This document shows positions 8,464-16,332 of a stretch of 64,000 bases of DNA, piece by piece. Numbering within the stretch: the first letter of the stretch is position 1; each line of letters opens with the position of its first letter. Position numbers and translations under genes: made by a program. The DNA is from Clostridiales bacterium (GTDB lineage Bacteria > Bacillota > Clostridia > Christensenellales > Aristaeellaceae), in contig SVGM01000012.1 of NCBI GenBank assembly GCA_015056365.1, positions 1-64,000 on the forward strand, in the 5' to 3' direction. Under the pieces are notes generated by a model. It was not told the DNA's origin. It worked only from the letters and a program-made list of their open reading frames with translations, and did not search any database.

Positions 8464-9861
8464 ATGAGCATGAAGAAACAGGGGAAGTGGGGCATGATCG
8501 GCGTCATTTTTGCGCTGGCATGGCCCACTATGCTGGAACAGCTGATGCAGACGGCGGTACAGTATATCGATACTGCGATGGTGGGCTCGCTGGGTACCGC
8601 CGCCACCGCCGCCGTAGGCGCGACCACCACGGTGAATTGGCTCATCGGCAGCACAGTATCGGCGCTGGGCGTTGGTTTTTTGAGCATGATCGCCAAGGCC
8701 TATGGCGCCAATGACCGTCCGCTGGCGGCCCGGGCAACAGGTCAGGCGACACTGGCTGTGCTGGCTTCCGGTATCTTTTTCACGATCCTGACGCTGGGCC
8801 TGAGCAGTCAGGTGCCGGTATGGATGCAGGTGGACGAGAACATCCGGGAACTGGCGGCTACCTATTTCTTTATTCTGTATACGCCCATGCTGCCCCGCGC
8901 TGCCAGCATCATCTTCGGTACGGCGCTGCGCGCAGCCGGAGACACCAAGACCCCCATGCGGGTAGGCGTATGGGTGAACATCATCAATGTGACGCTGAAT
9001 TTCCTGCTGATCTATCCTAGCCGGATGCTGAACGTTTTCGGACTGGAGTTCTGGATGCCCGGCGCAGGCATGGGCGTCATTGGCGCAGCTGTGGCCAGCG
9101 CCATCGCCTTTACTGTGGGCGGTGTGTGTATCACCGTGGCGCTGTGGCGGCACCCGGTCATCTCGCCCAAGGGGCAGAAGCTCCGGCCGGATATGGAAGT
9201 GCTGCGCCCTTGCTTGCGGGTGGCGCTGCCCAATATGCTGCAGCGGTTTGGTACCTCGCTGGGCTACGTGGCCTTTGCCGCTATGATCAACTCCCTTGGC
9301 GAGATTTCCACGGCGGCGCATACCATTGCCAATACGGTGGAATCGGCGTTCTACGTGCCGGGCTACGGTATGCAGACGGCGGCCGCTACGCTGGCCGGTA
9401 ATGCCTACGGTGCCCGGGACAGGCAGCGTATGAAGGAATTGGCACGGACGATCTTAATCATCGAAACCTTGCTGATGATTCTCTCGGGCGGGCTGCTTTT
9501 CCTGTTTGCACCTGATATGATGGGCCTGTTCTCCAAGAATGCAGAAGTCATTTTGTTGGGCGCAACTGTGCTGCGCATGGTGGCGGTATCCGAGCCCTTC
9601 TACGGCGTGTCCATCATCATCGAAGGCATGCTGCAGGGCGTGGGCCGGACGGTGACGCCCTTTGTGTTCAACATCATCGGCATGTGGGGCGTACGTATTG
9701 TGGGTACGTTCATCTGCACCCAGCTGCTGGGCATGACGCTGGTTTCTGCATGGGCCTGTATGATCGCCCATAATTTGCTGCTGTTTGTGCTGTTTACTAT
9801 TCATTATTTGCGGGGAAAGTGGAATCCGCTGAATGAGGCGGGAGAGATGATAACCGAGTAA
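8464..9861 (+). CDS. MATE family efflux transporter
   Basis: A 465-residue, 12-helix integral membrane protein of the multidrug and toxic compound extrusion family, which exports cationic drugs or metabolites using a Na+ or H+ gradient. The N-terminal half has LAWPTMLEQLMQTAVQYIDTAMVG and the family-typical TALRAAGDTKTPM near 155-170; the repeat in the second half has IIIEGMLQGVGRTVTPF. A GAGGG lies seven bases before ATG 8464. It lies 190 nt downstream of nagA without an intervening terminator that I can see, and is followed by a strong terminator. Confidence 0.92.
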   Translation: MSMKKQGKWGMIGVIFALAWPTMLEQLMQTAVQYIDTAMVGSLGTAATAAVGATTTVNWLIGSTVSALGVGFLSMIAKAYGANDRPLAARATGQATLAVLASGIFFTILTLGLSSQVPVWMQVDENIRELAATYFFILYTPMLPRAASIIFGTALRAAGDTKTPMRVGVWVNIINVTLNFLLIYPSRMLNVFGLEFWMPGAGMGVIGAAVASAIAFTVGGVCITVALWRHPVISPKGQKLRPDMEVLRPCLRVALPNMLQRFGTSLGYVAFAAMINSLGEISTAAHTIANTVESAFYVPGYGMQTAAATLAGNAYGARDRQRMKELARTILIIETLLMILSGGLLFLFAPDMMGLFSKNAEVILLGATVLRMVAVSEPFYGVSIIIEGMLQGVGRTVTPFVFNIIGMWGVRIVGTFICTQLLGMTLVSAWACMIAHNLLLFVLFTIHYLRGKWNPLNEAGEMITE

Positions 9862-9865
9862 CAAA

Positions 9866-9902
9866 AAAACGAGGCGGACGGGGGAAGCGTCTGCCTCGTT
9901 TT
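9866..9902 (+). terminator. Intrinsic terminator after the MATE gene
   Basis: AAAACGAGGCGGACG pairs with CGTCTGCCTCGTTTT with one G-U, ending in T residues, four bases after the stop codon. Confidence 0.9.
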
Positions 9903-9916
9903 GATTAATCAATAAG

Positions 9917-9945
9917 AAAGGAGCAGGTCATGACCTGCTCCTTTT
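9917..9945. terminator. 28-bp perfect palindrome, probable terminator
   Basis: AAAGGAGCAGGTCA is directly followed by its complement TGACCTGCTCCTTT. It lies between the MATE terminator and the end of the minus-strand symporter gene at 10108. The 160 nt between it and that gene show no other feature apart from a small ATGATATCAT palindrome. Confidence 0.55.
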
Positions 9946-10107
9946 GACTGTGGCGAATGCGGCGCAGCTCCACCGTTTCCCACCTGCACAAAGTATTGCA
10001 CGATGCTGGAAGCCGCCGGAAGAACGTGCGCTGGCAGTAACCGCCTTGTGCATACACTGATTCTTCCGTGAAAATGATATCATATTGCTGCCTGAAGTCA
10101 ACAGCTA

Positions 10108-11664
10108 TCAGCCCAGAGAATCCGTCACATCGGTGACGACTTCCTTGTCGTAGCAGCTGAACATACTGTCCACATCGCTGGGTTTGGTCTTCTGGGTCAG
10201 CAGGCTGACGATGGGCACCAGAATGAGGCCGCCCACCATGGCGAACACGCCGGAATACAGCGAATTGGTGAACACAAAGCCGAGGAATCCACCGTTCAGC
10301 TTGATCCAGCCCACGCTGATGCACAGCTGGATGATCTCAAGGCCGGTGCCGAAGATGAAGCTGGCCACAACGGCTGCCTTGGTGGTCTTCTTCCAGTACA
10401 GACCATAGAGGAAGGGGGCAAGGAATGCGCCTGCCAGCGCGCCCCAGCTCACGCCCATCATCTGGGCGATGAACACGCTGTCCGCCCAGATGGAGTCCTT
10501 GAGGATGGCAATAACAGCAGAGATAACGATGAAGAACACGATCAGCCAGCGCATGGTCAGCAGGGTGCTCTTTTCGCTCTGCTCCTTCTTGCGCATGGGC
10601 TTGATCACATCCAGCGCAAGGGTGGAGGAAGAGGTGAGCACCAGCGAGGACAGGGTGGACATGGACGCTGCCAGCACCAGTACCACAATCAGCGCAACGA
10701 TTACCGGGGCCAGATTGCTCAGCATAGCGGGGATGATCTTGTCAAAGCCGGGCAGGGTTTCGGGGGTGAAGTACAGCCGGCCGAAGCCGCCCAGGAAGTA
10801 GCAGCCGCCTGCCACGATGATAGCGAATACGGTAGAGATGACGGTGCCCTTCTTGATGGAGTCCTCATCCTTGATGGAGTAGAACTTGCCCACCATCTGG
10901 GGCAGGCCCCAGGTACCCAGGGAGGTCAGCAGCACCACGAAGAGCAGGAACACTGGGTTGGGGCCGAGGAAGGAAGTGTACGTCCAGCCGTCTGCACCGG
11001 TGGTGGCCATGGTCTCAACGGCTGCCATGAAGCCGCCGTTGCTGCTAAGCACAGCGGCAACCACCGCTACAATACCCACCAGCATGATGATGCCCTGAAT
11101 GAAATCGTTGATGGCAGTAGCCATATAGCCGCCGAAGATCACGTACAGGCCGGTCAGGGCAGCCATGATCACCACCACAGCCCAGTAGGGGATGGAGAAC
11201 ACGTTGTTGAACAGGCTGCTCAGGCCGTTGTACAGGCTGGCGGTGTAAGGGATCAGGAAGATGAAAACGATAAAGGACGCAGCGATCTTCAGCCCATTGG
11301 AGTTGTACCGCTTGGCGAAGAAATCGGGCATGGTCTTGGAGCCCAGATGCTGGGTCATAATGCGGGTACGGCGGCCCAGAACGATCCACGCCAGCAGGGA
11401 GCCGATGAAGGCATTGCCCAGACCGATCCACGTGGAGGCGATACCGAAGTTCCAGCCAAACTGGCCTGCATAACCCACGAAGATAACGGCGGAGAAGTAG
11501 GACGTACCGAAAGCAAAGGCGGTCAGCCAGGGGCCTACGGAACGGCCGCCCAGCACGAAGCTGTCCACGTTAGTGGCGTGCTTGCGGCAGTACAGACCCA
11601 CGCCGATCATCAGTGCGAAGAAGAGCAGCAGCATGGGGATAGCGATGATTGCGGAAGCAGACAT
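10108..11664 (-). CDS. Sodium:solute symporter (SSS family), likely aromatic or organic acid uptake
   Basis: A polytopic SSS-family symporter of 518 residues with about 13 helices. Visible hallmarks are DSFVLGGRSVGPWLTAFAFG near the N-terminus, the FGGYMATAINDFIQGIIM segment, and ASMSTLSSLVLTSSSTLALD. I chose the ATG at 11664 (MSASAI) because AAAGGA lies at proper spacing before it; the track start three codons earlier would overlap the ribosome-binding site. It is the last gene of a minus-strand run iorA-iorB-paaK-ACT, so it may import an aromatic acid or a related substrate for that module. The substrate is inferred from context only. Confidence 0.85.
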   Translation of the reverse strand: MSASAIIAIPMLLLFFALMIGVGLYCRKHATNVDSFVLGGRSVGPWLTAFAFGTSYFSAVIFVGYAGQFGWNFGIASTWIGLGNAFIGSLLAWIVLGRRTRIMTQHLGSKTMPDFFAKRYNSNGLKIAASFIVFIFLIPYTASLYNGLSSLFNNVFSIPYWAVVVIMAALTGLYVIFGGYMATAINDFIQGIIMLVGIVAVVAAVLSSNGGFMAAVETMATTGADGWTYTSFLGPNPVFLLFVVLLTSLGTWGLPQMVGKFYSIKDEDSIKKGTVISTVFAIIVAGGCYFLGGFGRLYFTPETLPGFDKIIPAMLSNLAPVIVALIVVLVLAASMSTLSSLVLTSSSTLALDVIKPMRKKEQSEKSTLLTMRWLIVFFIVISAVIAILKDSIWADSVFIAQMMGVSWGALAGAFLAPFLYGLYWKKTTKAAVVASFIFGTGLEIIQLCISVGWIKLNGGFLGFVFTNSLYSGVFAMVGGLILVPIVSLLTQKTKPSDVDSMFSCYDKEVVTDVTDSLG

Positions 11665-11702
11665 GCAAATCATCCTTTCTGGTGTTGATTAGCAGAATAG
11701 CA

Positions 11703-11738
11703 GGAACGCCTTCCTTCGGACGGGAGGAAGGCGTTCCG
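11703..11738 (-). terminator. Strong hairpin after the ACT gene (partial terminator or processing site)
   Basis: GGAACGCCTTCCT pairs with AGGAAGGCGTTCC. The tract after it on the minus strand is TGCTATTCTG, poor in T, so read-through into the symporter gene is likely. Confidence 0.5.
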
Positions 11739-11746
11739 AAAATCGC

Positions 11747-12178
11747 TTACAGCTTGGCGATATCCGCATCGGTAATGATGTGGAATCCATTGTCGGTGAG
11801 CACTTTCTCCGCTGCGGCGTTATCCGCCACGCGGACCACCACATAGGCATGGCGCTCGGTGCGGGTGAGGAAAGCGTAGAGGTACTCCATGTTGATGCCG
11901 GCCTTGTCCAGCACGTCCAGCGCCTTGGACAGTTTGCCGGGGGCATCGCCGATCTTTACGCCCACCACGTCAATATTCTTGATGATGTAGCCCAGATCGC
12001 CCAGCGCCTCGGCGGCGGCTTCGTTGTTGTTGACGATCAGGCGCAGGATACCAAACTCCTGCGTATCAGCGATGGACAGCGCGCGGATGTCCACGTTTGC
12101 ATTGGCCAGCGCTTCGGTGATCTGTACCAGAGCGCCCTGCTTGTTTTCCACAAATACGGTCAACTGATTGATTGCCAT
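11747..12178 (-). CDS. Tandem ACT-domain protein
   Basis: A 143-residue protein built of two ACT domains: the first (about 1-68) starts INQLTVFVENKQGALVQIT, the second starts near residue 70 with DVVGVKIGDAPGKLSKAL. ACT domains bind amino acids and act as regulatory modules. The gene follows phenylacetate-CoA ligase by seven bases; this ACT-protein/paaK pairing is common in anaerobes, so it probably senses an aromatic amino acid for the pathway. I chose ATG 12178 after GGAAAGGATGATCGAGCC, because the longer track start runs into paaK coding sequence. Confidence 0.88.
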   Translation of the reverse strand: MAINQLTVFVENKQGALVQITEALANANVDIRALSIADTQEFGILRLIVNNNEAAAEALGDLGYIIKNIDVVGVKIGDAPGKLSKALDVLDKAGINMEYLYAFLTRTERHAYVVVRVADNAAAEKVLTDNGFHIITDADIAKL

Positions 12179-12185
12179 GGCTCGA

Positions 12186-13514
12186 TCATCCTTTCCACTG
12201 ATTGTTGTCGATGAGCTTGCGCTTGTCGATGACACGAACAGCCTTGCCTTCGCTGCGGACGATGCTCTTGGGAGAGACCAGATGCACCGTGGGGTTGATG
12301 CCCAGCATGGTCTTCATGGCGGCAGCCAGCGCCTTTTCCTGCTTGGTGAGACCGCCGACGGTGTCGCTGAACTGGTCGGGGTTCATCTCCACGTTCACAT
12401 CGAAGGTGTCGTTGTTGTTAACGCGATCCAGCACGATCTGGTAGTTGGGGCTGTAGCCTTCCTTGAGCAGCACGGTCTCGATCTGGCTGGGGAATACGTT
12501 CACGCCGCGGATGATGAGCATATCGTCGCTGCGGCCCATGGGCTTGGACATGCGGATGTGAGTACGGCCGCAGGCGCAGGGCTTGCGGGAGAGCACACAG
12601 ATGTCACGGGTGCGGTAGCGCAGCAGGGGGAAGGCTTCTTTGTCCAGGCTGGTGAAGACCAATTCGCCCTTGCTGCCCTCGGGCAGCACCTCACCGGTTT
12701 CAGGGTCGATGATCTCAGCGTAGAAATGATCCTCGTTGATGTGCATGCCGTTCTGCTCGCTGCATTCGAAGGAGACACCGGGGCCCGTGGTCTCAGTGAG
12801 ACCATAAATATCGTAGGCCTTGATGCCCAGCGCATTCTGGATGCTCTGGCGCATTTCTTCCGTCCAGGGTTCCGCGCCGAAGATGCCAGCCTTGAGCTTG
12901 TTGTCCTCAGGCTTATAGCCCATTTCCTTCAGGCTTTCGCCGATGTAGGCAGCGTAGGAGGGAGTGCAGCACAGGATGGTGGCATTCAGGTCCATCATGA
13001 ACTGGATCTGGCGCTCGGTGTTGCCGGAGGACATGGGCAGCGTCAGGCAGCCCACCTTGTGGGAACCGCCGTTGAGGCCGGGGCCGCCGGTGAACAGACC
13101 GTAGCCGTAGGCCACCTGACAGACATCCTCATCGGTGCCGCCCACAGCGGTGATGGCACGGGCGCAGCAATCTTCCCACAGATCCACGTCATGCTGGGTG
13201 TAGAAGGCCACCACCCGGCGACCGGTGGTGCCGGAGGTGGACTGGATGCGAACGCAGTCCTTCTGGGGCACGGCCAGCAGGCCGTAGGGATAAGCGTCCC
13301 GCAGGTCGGCCTTGGTCAGGAAAGGCAGCTTGGAAATGTCCTCGATGCCCTTGATATCCTCTGGCTTCACGCCCTTTTCGTCCATCAGGTTGCGGTAGTA
13401 GGGCACATGCTCGTAGACATGCTTCACTTGCTTGACCAGTTTCTCGGATTGGAGCTTTTTCAGCTCCTCAACGGGCATGGTCTCAATCTCAGGTTGATAG
13501 TACCGTTGTTCCAC
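12186..13514 (-). CDS. paaK: Phenylacetate-CoA ligase family enzyme
   Basis: Adenylate-forming enzyme that interconverts an aryl acetate, CoA and ATP with aryl-acetyl-CoA, AMP and PPi. The 442-residue protein matches PaaK in length and shows the P-loop SIQSTSGTTGRRV-like block near residue 95, the YGLTETTGPG motif near 235, and RYRTRDI near 320. It sits directly downstream of iorAB. In fermenting anaerobes, acyl-CoA made by Ior can be used to conserve energy, though AMP-forming ligases more often run toward activation; the direction is not decided here. Start after GGCGAGACACAGTGGAAC, a weak ribosome-binding site. Confidence 0.9.
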   Translation of the reverse strand: MEQRYYQPEIETMPVEELKKLQSEKLVKQVKHVYEHVPYYRNLMDEKGVKPEDIKGIEDISKLPFLTKADLRDAYPYGLLAVPQKDCVRIQSTSGTTGRRVVAFYTQHDVDLWEDCCARAITAVGGTDEDVCQVAYGYGLFTGGPGLNGGSHKVGCLTLPMSSGNTERQIQFMMDLNATILCCTPSYAAYIGESLKEMGYKPEDNKLKAGIFGAEPWTEEMRQSIQNALGIKAYDIYGLTETTGPGVSFECSEQNGMHINEDHFYAEIIDPETGEVLPEGSKGELVFTSLDKEAFPLLRYRTRDICVLSRKPCACGRTHIRMSKPMGRSDDMLIIRGVNVFPSQIETVLLKEGYSPNYQIVLDRVNNNDTFDVNVEMNPDQFSDTVGGLTKQEKALAAAMKTMLGINPTVHLVSPKSIVRSEGKAVRVIDKRKLIDNNQWKG

Positions 13515-13573
13515 TGTGTCTCGCCTCGGTTCAGTTGAATTTGGGAATGTTTATCCAAATGAACAGTGGCCGC

Positions 13574-14146
13574 TCAGGAGTTGTAGCCCAGCTCGAACGC
13601 ACGCTTGTTCATTTCAACAAATTTAGGCTTGACCGCTTTTTCGATAGCAGCGATCCAGCGCTCGTAGGGGATACCCACATACTTGGCGAAGCGGCCCATG
13701 AGCACGATGTTCACCGCCTTGGAAGAACCGGCCTCCACGGCGGGGGACAGGGCGTCGAAATCGTCGATCTTGAGACCCTTTGCTTTCAGCTCATCCAGCA
13801 CTTCGGTGGGATAGGTGGCTGCGCCGATGATGACGGGCATGGGGTCGATCTCCTGGGTGTTGACCACCATCTGGCCGTCGGTTTTCAGGAAGGCAGCGTA
13901 GCGCGCCGCTTCCAGCTTTTCAAAAGAGATGATATAGTCCGCTTCGCCCTCGGTGACGATGGGGGAGTAGACCTTCTCGCCATAGCGCACATAGGTGACC
14001 ACGGAGCCGCCGCGCTGGCTCATGCCATGCACTTCGCTCACTTTTACGTCGTAGCCTTCGTCCACCAGCAACTGTCCCAGCAGCTTGGAGGCCAGCAGAC
14101 TGCCCTGTCCGCCCACGCCGACGATCATAATGCTTGTAGTCTTCAT
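13574..14146 (-). CDS. iorB: Indolepyruvate:ferredoxin oxidoreductase, beta subunit
   Basis: A 190-residue subunit of the complex that oxidatively decarboxylates aryl pyruvates (indolepyruvate, phenylpyruvate, 4-hydroxyphenylpyruvate) to aryl-acetyl-CoA while reducing ferredoxin. It is the gamma-type 2-oxoacid oxidoreductase domain: GVGGQGSLLASKLLGQL near residue 8 and SEVHGMSQRGGSV near 38. The gene starts 12 bases after iorA with an AAGGAGGAACCAGC ribosome-binding site, so the two subunits are translated together. Confidence 0.93.
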   Translation of the reverse strand: MKTTSIMIVGVGGQGSLLASKLLGQLLVDEGYDVKVSEVHGMSQRGGSVVTYVRYGEKVYSPIVTEGEADYIISFEKLEAARYAAFLKTDGQMVVNTQEIDPMPVIIGAATYPTEVLDELKAKGLKIDDFDALSPAVEAGSSKAVNIVLMGRFAKYVGIPYERWIAAIEKAVKPKFVEMNKRAFELGYNS

Positions 14147-14158
14147 GCTGGTTCCTCC

Positions 14159-15889
14159 TTACTCGCCAATAGCGTCAAACGCGCAGAGTTGCTTGCAAAC
14201 ACCGCAGCCCACGCACAGGGTGGCATCGATGCGGGCCTTGCCATCGTGCATGCTGATAGCGGGGCAGCCGAGGCTCATGCAGCGCTTGCAGCTCTTGCAC
14301 TTGTCCGGGTCGATGACCAGAGCGGGCTTCGCCTTGACGCTCTTGAGCAGCACGCAGGGACGACGGGAGATGATGACGGAAGGCTCCTTGGCGGCCAGTT
14401 CTTCCTTGATGGCGGTCTCACAGGCCTTCAGGTCGTAGGGATCTACCACGCGGACGCGATTGATACCCAAGGCACGGCACAGAGCTTCCAGATCCACCTT
14501 GGCGGCGGGGTCGCCCTTGATGTTGTAGCCGGTGGTGGGATTCTGCTGGTGACCGGTCATGCCGGTGATGGAGTTATCCAGAATGATGACGGTGGAGTTG
14601 GTGGCGTTGTAGGCCACATTCACCAGACCGGTCATGCCTGAATGCATGAAGGTGGAGTCGCCGATGACGGCAACGGTCTTGCCCTCGGCTTCCTCGCCAC
14701 GGGCAAGGTTGAAGCCGTGCAGACCGGAAACAGACGCGCCCATGCACAGGGTGGAATCCAGCGCATTCAGGGGCGGCACTGCGCCAAGGGTGTAGCAGCC
14801 GATATCACCCAGAACGGTGATCTTGTTCTTGGCGAGGGTATAGAACATGCCGCGGTGGGGGCAGCCGGCGCACATCATGGGCGGACGGCCGGGCACAGCA
14901 GCATCTGCGGCAATACTGGCAGGGATGGGCAGGCCGAAGGCCTCGGCGATGGTCTGCTGGGAGAACTCACCGATGGGGCTGAACAGCTCCTTGCCGGTGA
15001 CTTCGATGCCCAGAGAACGCACATAATTTTCAATGACCGGATCCAGCTCCTCGATCACGTAGAGCTTCTTCACCTTGGCGGCGAAATCCCGGATCAGCTT
15101 TTCGGGCAGGGGATGGGGCATGCCAATCTTGAGGATGCTGGCCTTCTCGCCCAGTACTTCCTTCACATACAGGTAGGAGCAGCCGGAGGTGATGATGCCG
15201 ATCTCGTTATCTTGAGCCATTTCCACGGTGTTGTAGAGGCAGTCATTGGCGTATTCGGCCAGCGCAGCCGTGCGCTCCTCCACCACGGGATGGCGTTTCT
15301 TGGCATTGCCGGGCATCATGATGTACTTGCCGGGGTTTTTCACATAATCCTTTACAGGGGCTTCCTCCCGGGCTCCCAATTCCACGGTGGACTGGCTGTG
15401 TGCGATGCGGGTGCACATGCGCAGCAGCACGGGGGTGTCGAACTTTTCGGACAGCTCAAAGGCGCTCTTGGCAAAGCTGTAGGCTTCGGCGGAATCCGCA
15501 GGCTCCAGCATGGGGATTTTGGAGGCGATGGCATAGTGGCGGGAATCCTGCTCGTTCTGAGAGGAATGCATGGCGGGGTCGTCCGCCACACAGATGACCA
15601 TACCGCCGTTCACGCCGGTATAGGACAGGGTGAACAGGGGGTCGGCTGCCACGTTCAGACCCACGTGCTTCATGGCGCAGGAGGAACGCATGCCGGCGAG
15701 GGATGCGCCGAAGGCCACTTCCATGGCCACCTTTTCATTGGGCGCCCACTCGGAGTGGATGTCATCGTTCATGGCGAGGAATTCGGTGATTTCGGTGGAG
15801 GGGGTGCCGGGATAGCTGGACACCAGACCCAGACCGCCGTGGTAGAGACCCATGGCAACCGCCTGGTTGCCGATCATCAGTTTTTTCAT
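14159..15889 (-). CDS. iorA: Indolepyruvate:ferredoxin oxidoreductase, alpha subunit
   Basis: The large catalytic subunit, 576 residues. The N-terminal pyrimidine-binding domain has SSYPGTPSTEITEFL near 25; the TPP-binding domain has GDIGCYTLG near 365 and GDSTFMHSGMTGLVN near 410; the C-terminus is a 2[4Fe-4S] ferredoxin domain with CKSCKRC and CVGCGVCKQLC. I chose the ATG at 15889, after GAAAGGAACACCACC; the upstream part of the track ORF is translated intergenic repeat. The gene is 443 nt downstream of an acyl-CoA synthetase, separated by structured repeats, and heads iorA-iorB-paaK-ACT-symporter. Confidence 0.94.
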   Translation of the reverse strand: MKKLMIGNQAVAMGLYHGGLGLVSSYPGTPSTEITEFLAMNDDIHSEWAPNEKVAMEVAFGASLAGMRSSCAMKHVGLNVAADPLFTLSYTGVNGGMVICVADDPAMHSSQNEQDSRHYAIASKIPMLEPADSAEAYSFAKSAFELSEKFDTPVLLRMCTRIAHSQSTVELGAREEAPVKDYVKNPGKYIMMPGNAKKRHPVVEERTAALAEYANDCLYNTVEMAQDNEIGIITSGCSYLYVKEVLGEKASILKIGMPHPLPEKLIRDFAAKVKKLYVIEELDPVIENYVRSLGIEVTGKELFSPIGEFSQQTIAEAFGLPIPASIAADAAVPGRPPMMCAGCPHRGMFYTLAKNKITVLGDIGCYTLGAVPPLNALDSTLCMGASVSGLHGFNLARGEEAEGKTVAVIGDSTFMHSGMTGLVNVAYNATNSTVIILDNSITGMTGHQQNPTTGYNIKGDPAAKVDLEALCRALGINRVRVVDPYDLKACETAIKEELAAKEPSVIISRRPCVLLKSVKAKPALVIDPDKCKSCKRCMSLGCPAISMHDGKARIDATLCVGCGVCKQLCAFDAIGE

Positions 15890-15921
15890 GGTGGTGTTCC
15901 TTTCGGATGTGGGATAAATGA

Positions 15922-16150
15922 GTGGGGTGCAGGGGCGTCGTTCCGCCACCTCAGTGGGCGTTCTGGGCACTAATCGTGCCCAGTCTTTGCTTCGGTTGAC
16001 GACTGCGGGTCGTTTTGCCCTTCGGGCAAGTGCCCACTGGGTACACACTTCCCTCCGTCGCCATGCCGGGTGTGGGTGGAACCCACAAACCTGCGCCGCA
16101 GCGCAGAAGCGCAAGCACAGCGAGCACCGAAGATGCAAGATGTGCGGATA
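15922..16150 (+). repeat. Structured intergenic repeat, copy A (about 230 bp)
   Basis: This stretch matches the reverse complement of 28338-28537 nearly throughout, and its central part matches 26955-27080. Hairpins in order: CTGGGCAC/GTGCCCAG (15963-15983), ACGAC/GTCGT, TTGCCC/GGGCAA, GTGCCC/GGGTAC, and a 3' module ending CAAGATGTGCGG. The copy lies upstream of iorA, in the opposite orientation to the gene. Small ORFs here are not conserved as protein. Confidence 0.85.
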
Positions 16151-16203
16151 TAAGTAATAGATGGGACAACAGGGCTGCTTGATGAATGAGGGGCTCGCCG
16201 ACA

Positions 16204-16325
16204 GAAACCACACATCTTGTGCTTATGCACTCGCTGTGCTCGCTTGAAAGCGCTGCGGCGTAGGGTTTACGGGGCGCTGCCCCACACCCCGGCAGGAGGC
16301 AGTGCCTCCTGCACCTCCTCATTTT
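16204..16325 (-). repeat. Structured intergenic repeat, partial copy D plus palindromes
   Basis: 16204-16263 is an inverted, diverged copy of the 3' module of copy A (ACACATCTTG, GTGC-TTAT-GCAC, TCGCTGTGCT, GCGCTGCGGCG). It is followed by the palindromes GGGGCGCTGCCCC and GCAGGAGGCAGTGCCTCCTGC, which recur at other sites. Together with copy A this fills the 443-nt gap between iorA and the acyl-CoA synthetase. Confidence 0.75.
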
Positions 16326-16332
16326 GTCATCC

